Assembly: GCF_005280735.1 (NCBI RefSeq)
Contig: NZ_CP040077.1
Coordinates: 2,728,001-2,792,000, forward strand
Direction: 5' to 3'
Length of the DNA stretch: 64,000 bases
DNA from: Trinickia violacea
GTDB lineage: Bacteria > Pseudomonadota > Gammaproteobacteria > Burkholderiales > Burkholderiaceae
This document shows positions 49,619-59,911 of this stretch, in pieces (within the stretch, counting starts at the first letter, position 1; every line of letters begins with the position of its first letter). Below the pieces are notes generated by a model. The model saw nothing but the letters and a program-made list of their open reading frames with translations, made no database searches and was not told where the DNA came from. A program made the position numbers and the translations under genes.

Positions 49619-50515
49619 ATGGCAGTTCGCACACCGAGCCGGCTCGCCGGCGACACGAAGGCGCGCATCTTGGATGCCGCCGAAGATCTCTTCATCGAAT
49701 GCGGCTACGAGGCGATGTCGCTGCGGCACATCACGTCGCGCGCCGAAGTCAATCTCGCCGCCGTCAACTATCACTTCGGCAGCAAGGAAGCGTTGATCCA
49801 CGCGATGCTCTCGCGCCGGCTCGACAAGCTGAACGAAGAGCGACTGAAGCTGCTCGACCGCTTCGACACGCTGCTCGGCTCGCACCTGACGTGCGAGCAC
49901 GTGCTCGGCGCGATGTTCATTCCGGCGCTGCATCTTTCTCGCGAGCCGCGCACGGGCGGACGCGCGTTCCTGCGGCTCTTGGGGCGCGCGTACACCGATC
50001 CGTCCTCGTTCATCCGCGACTTTCTGAGCCGGCATTACGCGTCGGTATCGGAGCGCTTCTTCGATGCGTTCCAGCGCGCGTTGCCGCATCTGCCGCGCGG
50101 AGAACTCGGCTGGCGGCTGCACTTCGCGATCGGCGCGCTTTCGGGGATGCTCGCGGGCGGCGACACCGACGGCCTCATCGTCGAGTTCTCGCAGGGCAAG
50201 TCGATGAACGACCTGCAGTTGATCGCGCGCCTCGCTTCGCTGATCGTCGCGGCGCTCAAGGCGCCTCAGCCCGACGCGGCGCAGTTGGCCGCGTTCGCCG
50301 CAGTGCTCGGCGACGCGGGCGATAACGTCGAGAACTGCCTGGCGAGCAACGGCGGCAACGCGAGCGCTTTCGCGCCAAGCGCCGAGACGCCGGGAACGGA
50401 AGATGCTGCACCGCAGGCAGAGGCCGCCTCGATGCCCCCATCGCTGCCCCCCAGCGACGAACCGCTTGCGCCGCCGCCCGGCTCGACGATGCCGGCTTCC
50501 CGTCCAGCCGCCTGA
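49619..50515 (+). CDS. TetR-family regulator of the fatty-acid cluster
   Basis: A 298-residue regulator. The N-terminal TetR helix-turn-helix (~10-60; ITSRAEVNLAAVNYHFGSKEAL) is followed by a ligand-binding domain and an unusual 60-residue C-terminal tail rich in Ala and Pro. ATG 49619 has GGGAGG 7 bases upstream. It is 96 bases before fadE on the same strand, so it most likely senses acyl-CoA or fatty acid and controls this beta-oxidation operon. A loose GTTT-N13-AAAC pair occurs upstream near 49552-49572 but is not a convincing operator. Confidence 0.88.
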   Translation: MAVRTPSRLAGDTKARILDAAEDLFIECGYEAMSLRHITSRAEVNLAAVNYHFGSKEALIHAMLSRRLDKLNEERLKLLDRFDTLLGSHLTCEHVLGAMFIPALHLSREPRTGGRAFLRLLGRAYTDPSSFIRDFLSRHYASVSERFFDAFQRALPHLPRGELGWRLHFAIGALSGMLAGGDTDGLIVEFSQGKSMNDLQLIARLASLIVAALKAPQPDAAQLAAFAAVLGDAGDNVENCLASNGGNASAFAPSAETPGTEDAAPQAEAASMPPSLPPSDEPLAPPPGSTMPASRPAA

Positions 50516-50611
50516 GTTCGCTTCAGGTCCGAACCCGGGTCCGAGCATCGAGCCTGCGGGGCGCGCGCCAAGCCCGCCCCGCCCGCTTGCTCTTCGCAGG
50601 GAGACACGCTC

Positions 50612-53110
50612 ATGGCATGGCTCTTCGCGGCGCTAGCCGTCGCGAGCGCCGCACTCGTCTACTTTCGCGCTCGCGCGACGTGGTGGCTGGCGGCGACGGC
50701 CGTGTGGGTCAGCGTCGTCCACCTGAGCGGCGCGGCGGGCCGTGGCGCCGCGCTCGTGCTGGCGGCGGTCTTCGCGCTGCCCGCAGTCGTGCTCGCCGCG
50801 AAGCCCCTGCGCCGCGCGTGGCTCTCCGAGCGCGCCCTCAAAGCGTATCGCCGTCTCTTACCTGAGATGTCGGCTACCGAGCGCGACGCGATCGAAGCCG
50901 GCACCGTGTGGTGGGACGCCGAGCTTTTCTCCGGCCGCCCGCGTTGGGAAGCCCTGCTCGCGTACGGTCCCGCGACGCTATCCCCGGAAGAACAAGCCTT
51001 CATCGACAACGAATGCACGCGTTTGTGCGATCTCGCGAACGACTGGGACAGCACCGCGATCTGGCAAGACCTCTCCCCAGAAGCGTGGCGCTACCTCAAA
51101 AGCCAAGGCTTTCTCGGCATGATCATTCCGCAGCGTTATGGCGGCAAAGGATTCTCCGCCTACGCGCACTCGCAGGTCGTCATGAAGCTCGCGTCGCGCT
51201 CGTCGGCGGCGGCCGTCTCGGTGATGGTGCCGAACTCGCTCGGTCCCGCCGAACTGCTGATGCACTACGGCACCGAGGAACAGAAGAATCACTACCTGCC
51301 GCGACTCGCGCGCGGCGACGAGATCCCCTGCTTCGCGCTGACGAACCCCTACGCGGGCTCGGATGCCGCCGCGATTCCCGATGTCGGCATCGTCTGCCGC
51401 GGCACCTTCGAAGGCCGCGAGACACTCGGCTTTCGCATCACCTGGGAGAAGCGCTACATCACGCTCGGACCGATCGCGACGGTGCTCGGGCTCGCGTTTC
51501 GCGCGCTCGATCCGGACCATCTGCTCGGCCCCGGCGACGAACCCGGCATCACCTGTGCCCTGATTCCGGCGACGCATCCCGGCGTCGTGATCGGGCGCCG
51601 CCATTGGCCGCTCAACGCGGTGTTTCAGAACGGCCCGAACTCGGGCAACGACGTCTTCATTCCGATCGATTGGGTGATCGGAGGACGCGCGCAAGTCGGC
51701 AACGGCTTGCGCATGCTCATGGAGTGTCTCGCGGCGGGCCGCGCGATCTCGCTGCCGTCGTCGAACGTCGGCATGGCGAAGCTCGCGGTGCGCGGCACCG
51801 GCGCGTACGCCGCCGCGCGCCGGCAGTTCAGGACGCCGATCGGCAAGTTCGAAGGCATCCACGAAGCGCTCGGCCGCATGGGCGGCAATCTGTATCTGAT
51901 GGACGCCGCGCGGCGCTTGTGCGCGCAAGCGGTCGATCTCGGCGAGAAGCCGTCGGTCCTGTCGGCGATCGCGAAGTACCACATCACCGAGCGCACGCGC
52001 CAAGTGATCAACGACGGCATGGACGTGATCGGCGGCAAAGGCATCTGCATGGGGCCGTCGAATTTTCTGGCGCGCCCCTATCAGCAGATGCCGATTTCGA
52101 TCACCGTCGAAGGCGCGAACATCCTCACACGCAGCCTCATCATCTTTGGGCAGGGGGCGATCCGCTGCCATCCGTATGTGCTCATGGAAATGACCGCGGC
52201 GCGCGAGCCTGATCGCGAGAAAGCGCTGCGGGATTTCGACGATGCGCTCTTCGGGCACGCGAATTTTCTTGCGTCGAATGCGTTGCGCGCGTTCGTCTAC
52301 GGCATCACGGCGGGTATGGCGATCTCGGCGCCCGCCGAGGCATACGCGCCGCTCGCCGCGTATTACCGCTCGGCCACACGGCTTTCGATGGCGTTCGCAC
52401 TGGTCGCCGATGTCACCATGCTCGCGCTCGGCGCCGATCTCAAACGCCGCGAGCGGATCTCCGCGCGGCTCGGCGACGTGCTCTCGCAACTGTTCCTGAT
52501 CTCGGCGACGCTCAAACGCTTCGAGGACGAAGGACGCCAGCAAGCCGACTTGCCGCTCGTGCGCTGGGCCGTCGAGGACGCACTGTACGCCGCGCAGCAG
52601 GCGCTCGACGGCGTCCTCGCCAACTTTCCGAAACGGCGCCTGGCGATACTGCTGCGCGCCTGCGTGTTTCCGCTCGGCATGCCGTTGCGTCCGCCTCGAG
52701 ACGCGCTCGCGAGCGAAGTCGCCGAACTCGTGCAGACGCCTTGCGACGCACGCGAGCGGCTGGTCGCCGATTCGTACGTGCCCGACGCCGCCGTCGATCC
52801 GCTCGGCTACGGCGAGCGGCTGTTTCATCTGACGCCGCGCGTGGCGGCCATCGAGCACCGCTTGCGCGACGCGGTAAAGCGCCGCCAGCTCGCGCCGATG
52901 CCCCAGAGTTTCAAGGAATGGAAGGCATGGGCCGATGCGGCGCAGCAACAGGGACTCATCGACGCCGACGAACGCCAAGCGCTCGACGACTACGCGCGCT
53001 ACGGCGAACTCGTCGTCAAGGTCGACGATTTCGGCCCGGAATTCGACCTTCTCGAAGCGCTGCAAAAGCGTCACGAAGCGCTTGCGAAGTCGGGCGAGCT
53101 GATCGCATGA
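50612..53110 (+). CDS. fadE: Long-chain acyl-CoA dehydrogenase FadE
   Basis: An 832-residue membrane-associated flavin dehydrogenase that makes trans-2-enoyl-CoA in beta-oxidation. Two N-terminal hydrophobic helices (~1-55) precede the acyl-CoA dehydrogenase domains: N-terminal helical (~110-215), middle beta (FALTNPYAGSDAAA ~230-330) and C-terminal (RQFRTPIGKFEGI, DGMDVIGGKGICMGP), then the FadE-specific C-terminal ~280 residues. The length matches E. coli FadE (814). GGGAGA precedes the ATG. It is the first enzyme gene of the operon. Confidence 0.95.
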   Translation: MAWLFAALAVASAALVYFRARATWWLAATAVWVSVVHLSGAAGRGAALVLAAVFALPAVVLAAKPLRRAWLSERALKAYRRLLPEMSATERDAIEAGTVWWDAELFSGRPRWEALLAYGPATLSPEEQAFIDNECTRLCDLANDWDSTAIWQDLSPEAWRYLKSQGFLGMIIPQRYGGKGFSAYAHSQVVMKLASRSSAAAVSVMVPNSLGPAELLMHYGTEEQKNHYLPRLARGDEIPCFALTNPYAGSDAAAIPDVGIVCRGTFEGRETLGFRITWEKRYITLGPIATVLGLAFRALDPDHLLGPGDEPGITCALIPATHPGVVIGRRHWPLNAVFQNGPNSGNDVFIPIDWVIGGRAQVGNGLRMLMECLAAGRAISLPSSNVGMAKLAVRGTGAYAAARRQFRTPIGKFEGIHEALGRMGGNLYLMDAARRLCAQAVDLGEKPSVLSAIAKYHITERTRQVINDGMDVIGGKGICMGPSNFLARPYQQMPISITVEGANILTRSLIIFGQGAIRCHPYVLMEMTAAREPDREKALRDFDDALFGHANFLASNALRAFVYGITAGMAISAPAEAYAPLAAYYRSATRLSMAFALVADVTMLALGADLKRRERISARLGDVLSQLFLISATLKRFEDEGRQQADLPLVRWAVEDALYAAQQALDGVLANFPKRRLAILLRACVFPLGMPLRPPRDALASEVAELVQTPCDARERLVADSYVPDAAVDPLGYGERLFHLTPRVAAIEHRLRDAVKRRQLAPMPQSFKEWKAWADAAQQQGLIDADERQALDDYARYGELVVKVDDFGPEFDLLEALQKRHEALAKSGELIA

Positions 53111-53257
53111 AACGCTCGCGCACACACGCCGCGATTCCGCCGCGACGCGGTGGACTGGCGCAACCGCAAGCAACTCGCCGACAATAGACGCCGACCTGGC
53201 GCCGACCCAACGCCAAGCCGCCACCCGCGCCCCAAAAGAAGACGACACGACGACGCC

Positions 53258-54676
53258 ATGAACGACACCTACCGCAACTTCGTGAACTCGCCGCTCGGCG
53301 CACGCGTCGTGCGCTCGCTCGGCCTGCCCCAGCCCGAAGTGCTGCGCCGCTACCGGATCGGGCAGCGCGAAGCGGAATTCGGCGGCATCGCGGCGATCGG
53401 CGCGGGGCCGGCGCCGAGTCTGTTCGAGGTGCTGGCCGGCGTGCTCGAGCGCATCGGCATGACGAGCGTGGCGCATGAGCAAGCGCTGGCGTGGCTCGCG
53501 ATTGCGCAGCGCCGTCAGTCGATGAGCGGGCGCTTTGCCCCGGTCGCGCCCAACGCGAGCGCGCAGGAACGCGTCGCCGCCTTGATCTTCGATGCGACCG
53601 GGATCGCCGACAGCCTGCAACTCGACGCCGCGTATGCGTTCTTCCACGACACCCTGCGCTCGCTCGGGGCATGCGGCCGGATCGTCGTGCTCGGCCGGCC
53701 GCCCGAGCGCTGCGCCCATCCGCGCCAATGGACCGCGCAGCGCGCGCTCGAAGGCTTCGTGCGCTCGCTCGGCAAGGAAGCGCGGCACGGCATCACGGCG
53801 AATCTGATTTACGTCGGCGATGGCGCGGAAGACGGCATCGAAGCGACGCTGCGCTTTTTTCTGTCGCCGCGCTCGGCGTTCGTATCGGGTCAGGCGGTGC
53901 GGATCGAAGCCGCCACGATCGACGCCATCGACGACTGGACCCGACCCCTCGCCGGCCGGCGCGCGCTCGTCACGGGCGCGGCGCGCGGCATCGGCGCCGC
54001 GATCGCGCAGGCGCTCGCGGATCTTGGCGCGCGCGTCGCCGGCCTCGATATCGAGGCGCTGCACGACACGCTCTCGGTGACGATGCACGGCATCGACGGC
54101 GCCGCGATCGATTGCGACATCGCCGCGCCCGAAGCGCCGCAGCAGATCGCGGATGCGCTCGACGCGATGGGCGGCGTCGACATCGTCGTCCACAACGCGG
54201 GCATCACGCAGGACAAGACCATCGCGAAGATGACCGCCGACGCTTGGCGGAACGTCATCGCCGTCAACCTCGCCGCGCAGGAGCGCATCGACGAGGAACT
54301 GCTCTCGCGCGGCACCTTGCGCGACGGCGGGCGCATCGTCGCCGTCTCGTCGATCGGCGGCATTGCGGGCAACGTCGGGCAGACCAACTACGCGGCGTCG
54401 AAAGCGGGCGTGATCGGCCGCGTGCAGTGCCTGGCGGGCGGGCTGCGCGAGCGGCGCATCGCGATCAACGCGGTCGCGCCCGGCTTCATCGAAACGCACA
54501 TGACCGCGAAGATGCCGTTCGCGCTGCGCGAAGCGGGCCGTCGCATGAATTCGCTGAGCCAAGGCGGCGAGCCCGGCGACGTCGCGCAGACGATCGCGTG
54601 GCTCGCGCATCCGGGCGCGGCGGGCATCACGGGCCAGGTCGTGCGCGTATGCGGCCAGAGCCTGTTCGGCGCGTGA
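53258..54676 (+). CDS. Long FabG-type 3-oxoacyl reductase
   Basis: A 472-residue reductase of the high-molecular-weight FabG (FabG4-like) type. An N-terminal flavodoxin-like domain without clear cofactor motifs (~1-215) precedes a Rossmann reductase domain (~220-472) with VTGAARGIGAAI, NAGITQD and the active-site YAASK. These enzymes act on 3-oxoacyl-CoA or ACP and prefer NAD(H). In this operon it would work with the MaoC hydratase. ATG 53258 lies 147 bases after fadE. Confidence 0.92.
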   Translation: MNDTYRNFVNSPLGARVVRSLGLPQPEVLRRYRIGQREAEFGGIAAIGAGPAPSLFEVLAGVLERIGMTSVAHEQALAWLAIAQRRQSMSGRFAPVAPNASAQERVAALIFDATGIADSLQLDAAYAFFHDTLRSLGACGRIVVLGRPPERCAHPRQWTAQRALEGFVRSLGKEARHGITANLIYVGDGAEDGIEATLRFFLSPRSAFVSGQAVRIEAATIDAIDDWTRPLAGRRALVTGAARGIGAAIAQALADLGARVAGLDIEALHDTLSVTMHGIDGAAIDCDIAAPEAPQQIADALDAMGGVDIVVHNAGITQDKTIAKMTADAWRNVIAVNLAAQERIDEELLSRGTLRDGGRIVAVSSIGGIAGNVGQTNYAASKAGVIGRVQCLAGGLRERRIAINAVAPGFIETHMTAKMPFALREAGRRMNSLSQGGEPGDVAQTIAWLAHPGAAGITGQVVRVCGQSLFGA

Positions 54677-54690
54677 GAGGGCCGAGCGAC

Positions 54691-55614
54691 ATGAGCGAAT
54701 GGCTCAAGCCCGCCGGAACCGGTCACCCTGGCGAGGCGCCGCGCCGCGTGAAGACGGTCGTCGTCGAGAAAGCGCCGGCGCCGCACGTGCTGTACGCGCG
54801 CGTGATCGCGGGCCTCATCAAGCGCAACCGCGCAGCGCAATTGCCCGCGACGCGCCTCGTGATACCGGCCGCGAAGCTCGACCCCGCGGCGATGGAACGC
54901 TATGCGCGCGTCTGCGGCTTCATTCCCGAGCACGGCGTGCCGCTCACCTACCCGCATCTGCTCGCGTTCCCGCTGCATCTGATGCTGCTCACCGAGCCCG
55001 CGTTTGCCTGGCCCGCGCTCGGTCTCGTGCATCTCGCCAACAGCGTGCGCCTGCGCCGCCCGCTCGAGCTCGACGACACGCTGCGCGTCGAAGTCGAGTG
55101 CGGGCCGCTCATCCAGCACGAGCGCGGCCAGGCGTTCTTGATGTCGGCGCGGATCTACCGGCGCGGCGAAGCGGTATGGGACAGCGACAGCCTCTATCTG
55201 AAGCGCAACGTTCCCGCGCAAGGCGCGCGCTTCACGCCGCTCGCGATCGAGCGCGCCGCGCTCGCGCGTGAGACGCGCTGGCAGCTCGCCGCGCAATTGG
55301 GGCGCGACTACGCGCAGGTATCGGGCGATTTCAATCCGATCCATCTGAGCCTGCTCTCGGCGAAGGTCTTCGGCTTTTCGCGCGCGATCGCGCACGGCAT
55401 GTGGACGCTCGCGCGCACCGCCGCCCTGTTCCAGCCGCCCAAACCGCTCGCGTCGGCCGAGCTCGACGGCGAGTTCAAGCGGCCGATGTACCTGCCGGGC
55501 GAGGCGTCGTTATGGAGCGCGTCGCGCGGCCCGGGCGAGCGCGAATTCGAAGTGCGCGACGTCGCCGGCGACAAACCGCATCTGTGCGGACGCTTCCGCT
55601 GGGAGACTCAATGA
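54691..55614 (+). CDS. MaoC-family (R)-specific hydratase, double hot-dog
   Basis: A 307-residue hydratase with two hot-dog repeats. The C-terminal one carries the catalytic hydratase-2 motif (YAQVSGDFNPIHLS ... FSRAIAHGMW). The substrate is trans-2-enoyl-CoA and the product (R)-3-hydroxyacyl-CoA. It starts 14 bases after the fabG stop, and its partner reductase is encoded just before it. The pair could feed (R)-hydroxyacyl-CoA to PHA synthesis, or allow beta-oxidation through the R-isomer. Confidence 0.9.
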   Translation: MSEWLKPAGTGHPGEAPRRVKTVVVEKAPAPHVLYARVIAGLIKRNRAAQLPATRLVIPAAKLDPAAMERYARVCGFIPEHGVPLTYPHLLAFPLHLMLLTEPAFAWPALGLVHLANSVRLRRPLELDDTLRVEVECGPLIQHERGQAFLMSARIYRRGEAVWDSDSLYLKRNVPAQGARFTPLAIERAALARETRWQLAAQLGRDYAQVSGDFNPIHLSLLSAKVFGFSRAIAHGMWTLARTAALFQPPKPLASAELDGEFKRPMYLPGEASLWSASRGPGEREFEVRDVAGDKPHLCGRFRWETQ

Positions 55615-55690
55615 AGCACGCGCTGGAATCTAAAGTCGATTCGAATCGTTATGTCGATGTGAGCCCATCCCCACCATGGAGGAGCCCCGC

Positions 55691-57004
55691 ATGCCCCGCC
55701 CGCTTCCCGCTGTCAGTCCCGCTGTGAGGCGCGTCGCCATCGTCGGCGGCAACCGGATTCCGTTTGCGCGCTCGAACACGGCGTACGCACGCGCCTCGAA
55801 CCAGGAGATGCTGACGTTCACGCTGCAAGGGCTCGTCGACCGCTTCGATCTGCACGGCGCGCGGCTCGGCGAAGTCGCGGCGGGCGCCGTCATCAAGCAT
55901 TCGCGCGACTTCAATCTCACGCGCGAAGCGGTCATGTCGACCACGCTCGCGAAGGAAACCCCCGCCTACGACGTGCAGCAGGCATGCGGAACGAGCCTGG
56001 AAGCGGCGATCCTCGTCGCCAACAAGATCGCGCTCGGCCAGATCGACGCGGGCATCGCGGGCGGCGCCGACACGACCTCGGACGCGCCGATCGGCGTCAA
56101 CGAACAGATGCGCGAGATTCTGCTCGAAGCGAACCGCAGCCGCTCGGCGGGCGAGCGCCTCGGCGCGCTCGCGAAGCTGCGGCCCGGCATGTTCGTGAGC
56201 CCGCAACTGCCGCGCAACGTCGAGCCGCGCACGGGGCTCTCGATGGGCGCGCATTGCGAGCTGATGGCCAAGCGCTGGGGCATCGCGCGCGAGGCTCAAG
56301 ACGCGTTCGCGCTCGAAAGCCACCAGAAGCTCGCTGCCGCCTACGAGCGCGGCTTCATGAACGACCTGATGACGCCCTACAAAGGGCTCACGCGCGACAA
56401 CACGCTGCGCGCCGACGCCACGCTCGACACCCTCGCGCAATTGAAGCCCGCCTTCGACCGCGACGCGGGCACGCTGACCGCCGGCAACTCGACGCCGCTG
56501 ACCGACGGCGCCGCCGCCGTGCTGCTCGCGAGCGAAGAGTGGGCCGCGCAGCGCGGGCTGCCGGTGCTCGCCTATCTCTCGGTCTCGGAAACGGCGGCCG
56601 TCGATTTCGTCGACAAGAAAGAAGGCTTGCTGATGGCGCCCGCCTACGCGGTGCCGCGCCTGCTCGCGCGCGCCGGACTCACGCTGCAGGACTTCGATCT
56701 CTACGAGATTCACGAAGCGTTTGCCGCACAGGTGCTGTGCACGCTCACCGCCTGGCAGGACGACGAATACTGCCGCACGCAGCTGGGCCTGCCCGGCCCG
56801 CTCGGCGAGATCGACCGCGCCAAGCTCAACGTCGACGGCGGGTCGCTCGCCACGGGCCATCCGTTCGCGGCCACCGGCGCGCGCATCGTCGCGGGCCTCG
56901 CGAAGCGTCTCGCGCAACTCGGCAAGCCCGCGGGCACGGCGCGCGGGTTGATTTCGATCTGCGCGGCGGGCGGCCAGGGCGTGGTCGCCATCGTCGAAAA
57001 TTGA
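55691..57004 (+). CDS. Thiolase (FadI/AtoB-like acetyl-CoA C-acyltransferase)
   Basis: A 437-residue thiolase. The nucleophile Cys99 lies in QQACGTSLEA, and the C-terminal GGSLATGHPFAATGAR and CAAGGQG carry the His and second Cys. It cleaves 3-ketoacyl-CoA to acetyl-CoA in beta-oxidation or condenses acyl-CoAs. ATG 55691 is preceded by GGAGGAG at 8 bases; an ATG at 55676 would lack a site. No fadJ-type multifunctional protein is in the operon; the FabG/MaoC pair fills that place. Confidence 0.94.
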   Translation: MPRPLPAVSPAVRRVAIVGGNRIPFARSNTAYARASNQEMLTFTLQGLVDRFDLHGARLGEVAAGAVIKHSRDFNLTREAVMSTTLAKETPAYDVQQACGTSLEAAILVANKIALGQIDAGIAGGADTTSDAPIGVNEQMREILLEANRSRSAGERLGALAKLRPGMFVSPQLPRNVEPRTGLSMGAHCELMAKRWGIAREAQDAFALESHQKLAAAYERGFMNDLMTPYKGLTRDNTLRADATLDTLAQLKPAFDRDAGTLTAGNSTPLTDGAAAVLLASEEWAAQRGLPVLAYLSVSETAAVDFVDKKEGLLMAPAYAVPRLLARAGLTLQDFDLYEIHEAFAAQVLCTLTAWQDDEYCRTQLGLPGPLGEIDRAKLNVDGGSLATGHPFAATGARIVAGLAKRLAQLGKPAGTARGLISICAAGGQGVVAIVEN

Positions 57005-57030
57005 ACACGAGAACCCATCGAGAGACAGAG

Positions 57031-58812
57031 ATGACCGAACCCACCGCCACATCGTCGACACCCGCGTCGACACCCGCATCCGCGTCGTCAGCGAAGGCGC
57101 CCAATACCGACGGCATCTGGTACGCCTCGTACCCGCCCGAGGTGCCGCACGAGATCGACGTCAACCGCTATCAATCGGTTGCGCAGTTCTTCGACGATTG
57201 CACCGCGCAGTACCGCGAGCGCGTCGCGTTCGTGAGCGTGGGCGAAAACCTCACGTATGGCGAGCTCGCACGCAAGGCCACAGCATTCGCCGCGTATCTG
57301 CAGAGCGTGGGCGTCAAGCCAGGCGACCGCGTCGCGATCATGCTGCCGAACACGTTCCAATACCCCGTCACGCTGTTCGGGGCGTTGAAGGCGGGCACGA
57401 TCGTCGTCAACGTGAATCCGCTCTACACCGTGCGCGAACTCGCCCATCAGCTGAAGGACAGCGGCGCGCAGACCATCGTCGTGTTCGAGAACTTCGCGAA
57501 GACGCTCGAAGACGCGCTGCCGGGCACCCAGATCAAGCGCGTCATCGTCACTGCGCTCGGCGACCTGCTCGCCGACGGCTTGAACCTCAAGGGGCGTTTC
57601 CTGAACTTCGTGCTCAAGCACGTGAAGAAGCTCGTGCCCGCGTATGGCTTGCCGCAGGCGGTGCGTCTGAAGCAGGCGCTCGCGCTCGGCGCCAAGCGGC
57701 CGTTCGCGCCCGTGCGACTCACGCACGCCGATCTCGCGTTCCTGCAATACACAGGCGGCACGACCGGTGTCGCGAAAGGCGCGATGCTCACGCATCGCAA
57801 CATCATTGCGAACCTGCTGCAAGCGAAGGTGTGGGCCGAGAGCGAACTCTCCGGCGATGTCGAAACGGTGCTCACGCCGCTGCCGCTCTATCACATCTAT
57901 TCGTTGACCGTGAACGGCCTCATCTTTCTCGGCCTCGGCGGACGCAACATCCTCATCGCGAATCCGCGCGATACCGTGCGCGTGATGAAAATCCTGCGTC
58001 ACGAGACGTTCACCGGCATCACGGCCGTCAACACGCTCTATAACGCGTTTCTGGAGAACGCGGAGTTCCGCCAACGCGACTTCTCGAAGCTCAAGCTCGC
58101 GATGGCGGGCGGCATGGCGATGCAGCGCGCTGTCGCCGAGCGCTTCAAGGCCGTGACGGGCAAGCCGATCGTCGAAGGCTACGGGCTCACCGAATGCTCG
58201 CCGATCGTCACGATGACGCCTGTCAGCGTGAAGGCGCAGCGCGAGTTCGACGGCTCGGTCGGGCTGCCCGCGCCGTCCACGCAGGTGCGCTTCAAGAAGG
58301 TCGACGGCACCTGGGCCGACATCGGCGAACCGGGCGAGCTGTGCGTGAAGGGGCCGCAAGTCATGAAGGGCTATTGGAACCGCCCCGACGAAACCGCGAA
58401 GACGTTCGACGCCGACGGGTGGCTAGCAACCGGCGACATCGGCGTGATGGACGAGCACGGCTACGTGCGCCTGATCGACCGCAAGAAGGACATGATCCTC
58501 GTGTCGGGCTTCAACGTGTATCCGAACGAGATCGAAGACGTGCTCGCGATGCACCCGGCCGTGCGCGAAGCGGCGGCGATCGGCATTCCCGACGACGTGC
58601 AGGGCGAGCGCATCAAGGTGTTCATCGTCGCGCGCAGCCCGATGACGGCCGACGACGTGATCCAGCACTGCCGCAAGCATCTGACGGGCTATAAGGTGCC
58701 GAAGCTCGTCGAGTTTCGCGATTCGCTGCCGCAGACCAACGTCGGCAAGATCCTGCGGCGCACGCTGCGCGACGAGGAGATCGCGAAGCTCGGTCAGGCG
58801 CGCGGCGGCTGA
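57031..58812 (+). CDS. fadD: Long-chain fatty-acid-CoA ligase FadD
   Basis: A 593-residue adenylate-forming ligase that activates fatty acids to acyl-CoA at the inner membrane. The ATP/AMP motif YTGGTTGVAKGAM, the EGYGLTECSP motif, the DGWLATGDIG segment and the C-terminal KILRRTLR lysine are present. A Ser/Thr/Ala-rich N-terminal extension (~1-25) is low complexity. It begins 26 bases after the thiolase gene and completes the operon of fatty-acid activation and degradation. Confidence 0.95.
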   Translation: MTEPTATSSTPASTPASASSAKAPNTDGIWYASYPPEVPHEIDVNRYQSVAQFFDDCTAQYRERVAFVSVGENLTYGELARKATAFAAYLQSVGVKPGDRVAIMLPNTFQYPVTLFGALKAGTIVVNVNPLYTVRELAHQLKDSGAQTIVVFENFAKTLEDALPGTQIKRVIVTALGDLLADGLNLKGRFLNFVLKHVKKLVPAYGLPQAVRLKQALALGAKRPFAPVRLTHADLAFLQYTGGTTGVAKGAMLTHRNIIANLLQAKVWAESELSGDVETVLTPLPLYHIYSLTVNGLIFLGLGGRNILIANPRDTVRVMKILRHETFTGITAVNTLYNAFLENAEFRQRDFSKLKLAMAGGMAMQRAVAERFKAVTGKPIVEGYGLTECSPIVTMTPVSVKAQREFDGSVGLPAPSTQVRFKKVDGTWADIGEPGELCVKGPQVMKGYWNRPDETAKTFDADGWLATGDIGVMDEHGYVRLIDRKKDMILVSGFNVYPNEIEDVLAMHPAVREAAAIGIPDDVQGERIKVFIVARSPMTADDVIQHCRKHLTGYKVPKLVEFRDSLPQTNVGKILRRTLRDEEIAKLGQARGG

Positions 58813-58866
58813 GGGTCGATGATGGCGGCGCGGCGCAAGCGCCGATGGACGTAAAGGGAGAGCGTC

Positions 58867-59889
58867 ATGCAACGTTTCAAGTCGGGTCCCGTATTGCGCT
58901 TGCCGTGCTCGCTGAGCTTGCGATGCGCGGCACGTGCCGCGCGGGTGGCGGCCATCGGCACGCCGCGAACGCTGGCACTATCCGCCGCGGCCGCCGCACT
59001 GCTGTTCTCCGGCTCGCAGGCCGCCTATGCGCAAAGCGGCACGGCGAGCGCAGCCGCTGCGCAAGCGGACCCGGCCGCGCTCGCCGAGGCCGCCGTGAAG
59101 CCGCCCACGGTGCCGGCCGCGCAGGCCGGCAAGCTGCCGCTCGGCGCGCAGGTGCTGTGGCTGCGGCGCGCCGCCCAAAGCGGCATGCTGGAGGCGCTCG
59201 ACGACGACGCGCTCGTCGCCCTCTTCACCTCGCTCGATCCGCGCACGCTGTCGCGCTACATCGCGGCGGGGCCGAACGGCTACCCATCTTACGAATTCAC
59301 GATGCTGCGCCAGGAGCGCCTTCGCGGCGTGTTTCCCGACAAGCCCGATCACATGCTCGTGCGTCTCACGCGCGATCCGCTGCGCATCTACGTGAAGTGG
59401 CTGCCCGACGGCGCGCACGCGGGGCAGGAATTGATCTACGACTCGACGCTGCGCTCCGACGAAATGTACGGGCACTTGGGCGGCATCCTCAGCGTGATGC
59501 CGCTGTGGACGTCGCTGAACGGCGCGCTCGCGCGGGCGCAGTCGAATCACAACGTGCGAGAGCTCGGCACCGAATTCATCGCGCAGCAGTTCCTCGCCGA
59601 CAGCAAGAAGTTCGAGACCGCCGGTGTCGAGCGCTCGCAGAAGATCGAAGTGAAGACGCTCGCGGGTGTGCGCGTCGTCGCGTTTACGTTCGAATCGCCG
59701 ACGGGCCGGCCCGAGTTCTACGCGAAGAAGGAAACGCTCGGGCTCGATTTGCGGCATCCGTACTTCCGCTCGGTCGAGTCCTACGACAACGACGGCCGGA
59801 TCTTCGAGCGCATCGTGTTCGACAGCATCACGCCGAAAGCCCTGCCCGACGATACGTTCGATCCGAAGAATCCGGCTTATAAGTTCTGA
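58867..59889 (+). CDS. Exported DUF1571 protein
   Basis: A 340-residue precursor with an extended N-region and a signal-like hydrophobic stretch ending AYAQSG (~residue 55). The mature part contains a DUF1571 domain (~110-330; VRLTRDPLRIYVKWLPDG and YDSTLRSDEMYGHLGG), a family of secreted beta-rich proteins that resemble lipid-carrier folds. It follows fadD by 54 bases and may be co-transcribed, which would suit handling of lipids in the periplasm. The function is unknown. Confidence 0.85.
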   Translation: MQRFKSGPVLRLPCSLSLRCAARAARVAAIGTPRTLALSAAAAALLFSGSQAAYAQSGTASAAAAQADPAALAEAAVKPPTVPAAQAGKLPLGAQVLWLRRAAQSGMLEALDDDALVALFTSLDPRTLSRYIAAGPNGYPSYEFTMLRQERLRGVFPDKPDHMLVRLTRDPLRIYVKWLPDGAHAGQELIYDSTLRSDEMYGHLGGILSVMPLWTSLNGALARAQSNHNVRELGTEFIAQQFLADSKKFETAGVERSQKIEVKTLAGVRVVAFTFESPTGRPEFYAKKETLGLDLRHPYFRSVESYDNDGRIFERIVFDSITPKALPDDTFDPKNPAYKF

Positions 59890-59911
59890 CGGACGGTTCG
59901 CGGTTCGTCGT

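Noticed and set aside
50978..54610. A 1210-codon open frame antisense to fadE and fabG
   Set aside because: It is a by-product of high GC and codon structure of the sense genes; it has an Arg/Asp-rich composition and no family motif, while the sense genes are unambiguous.
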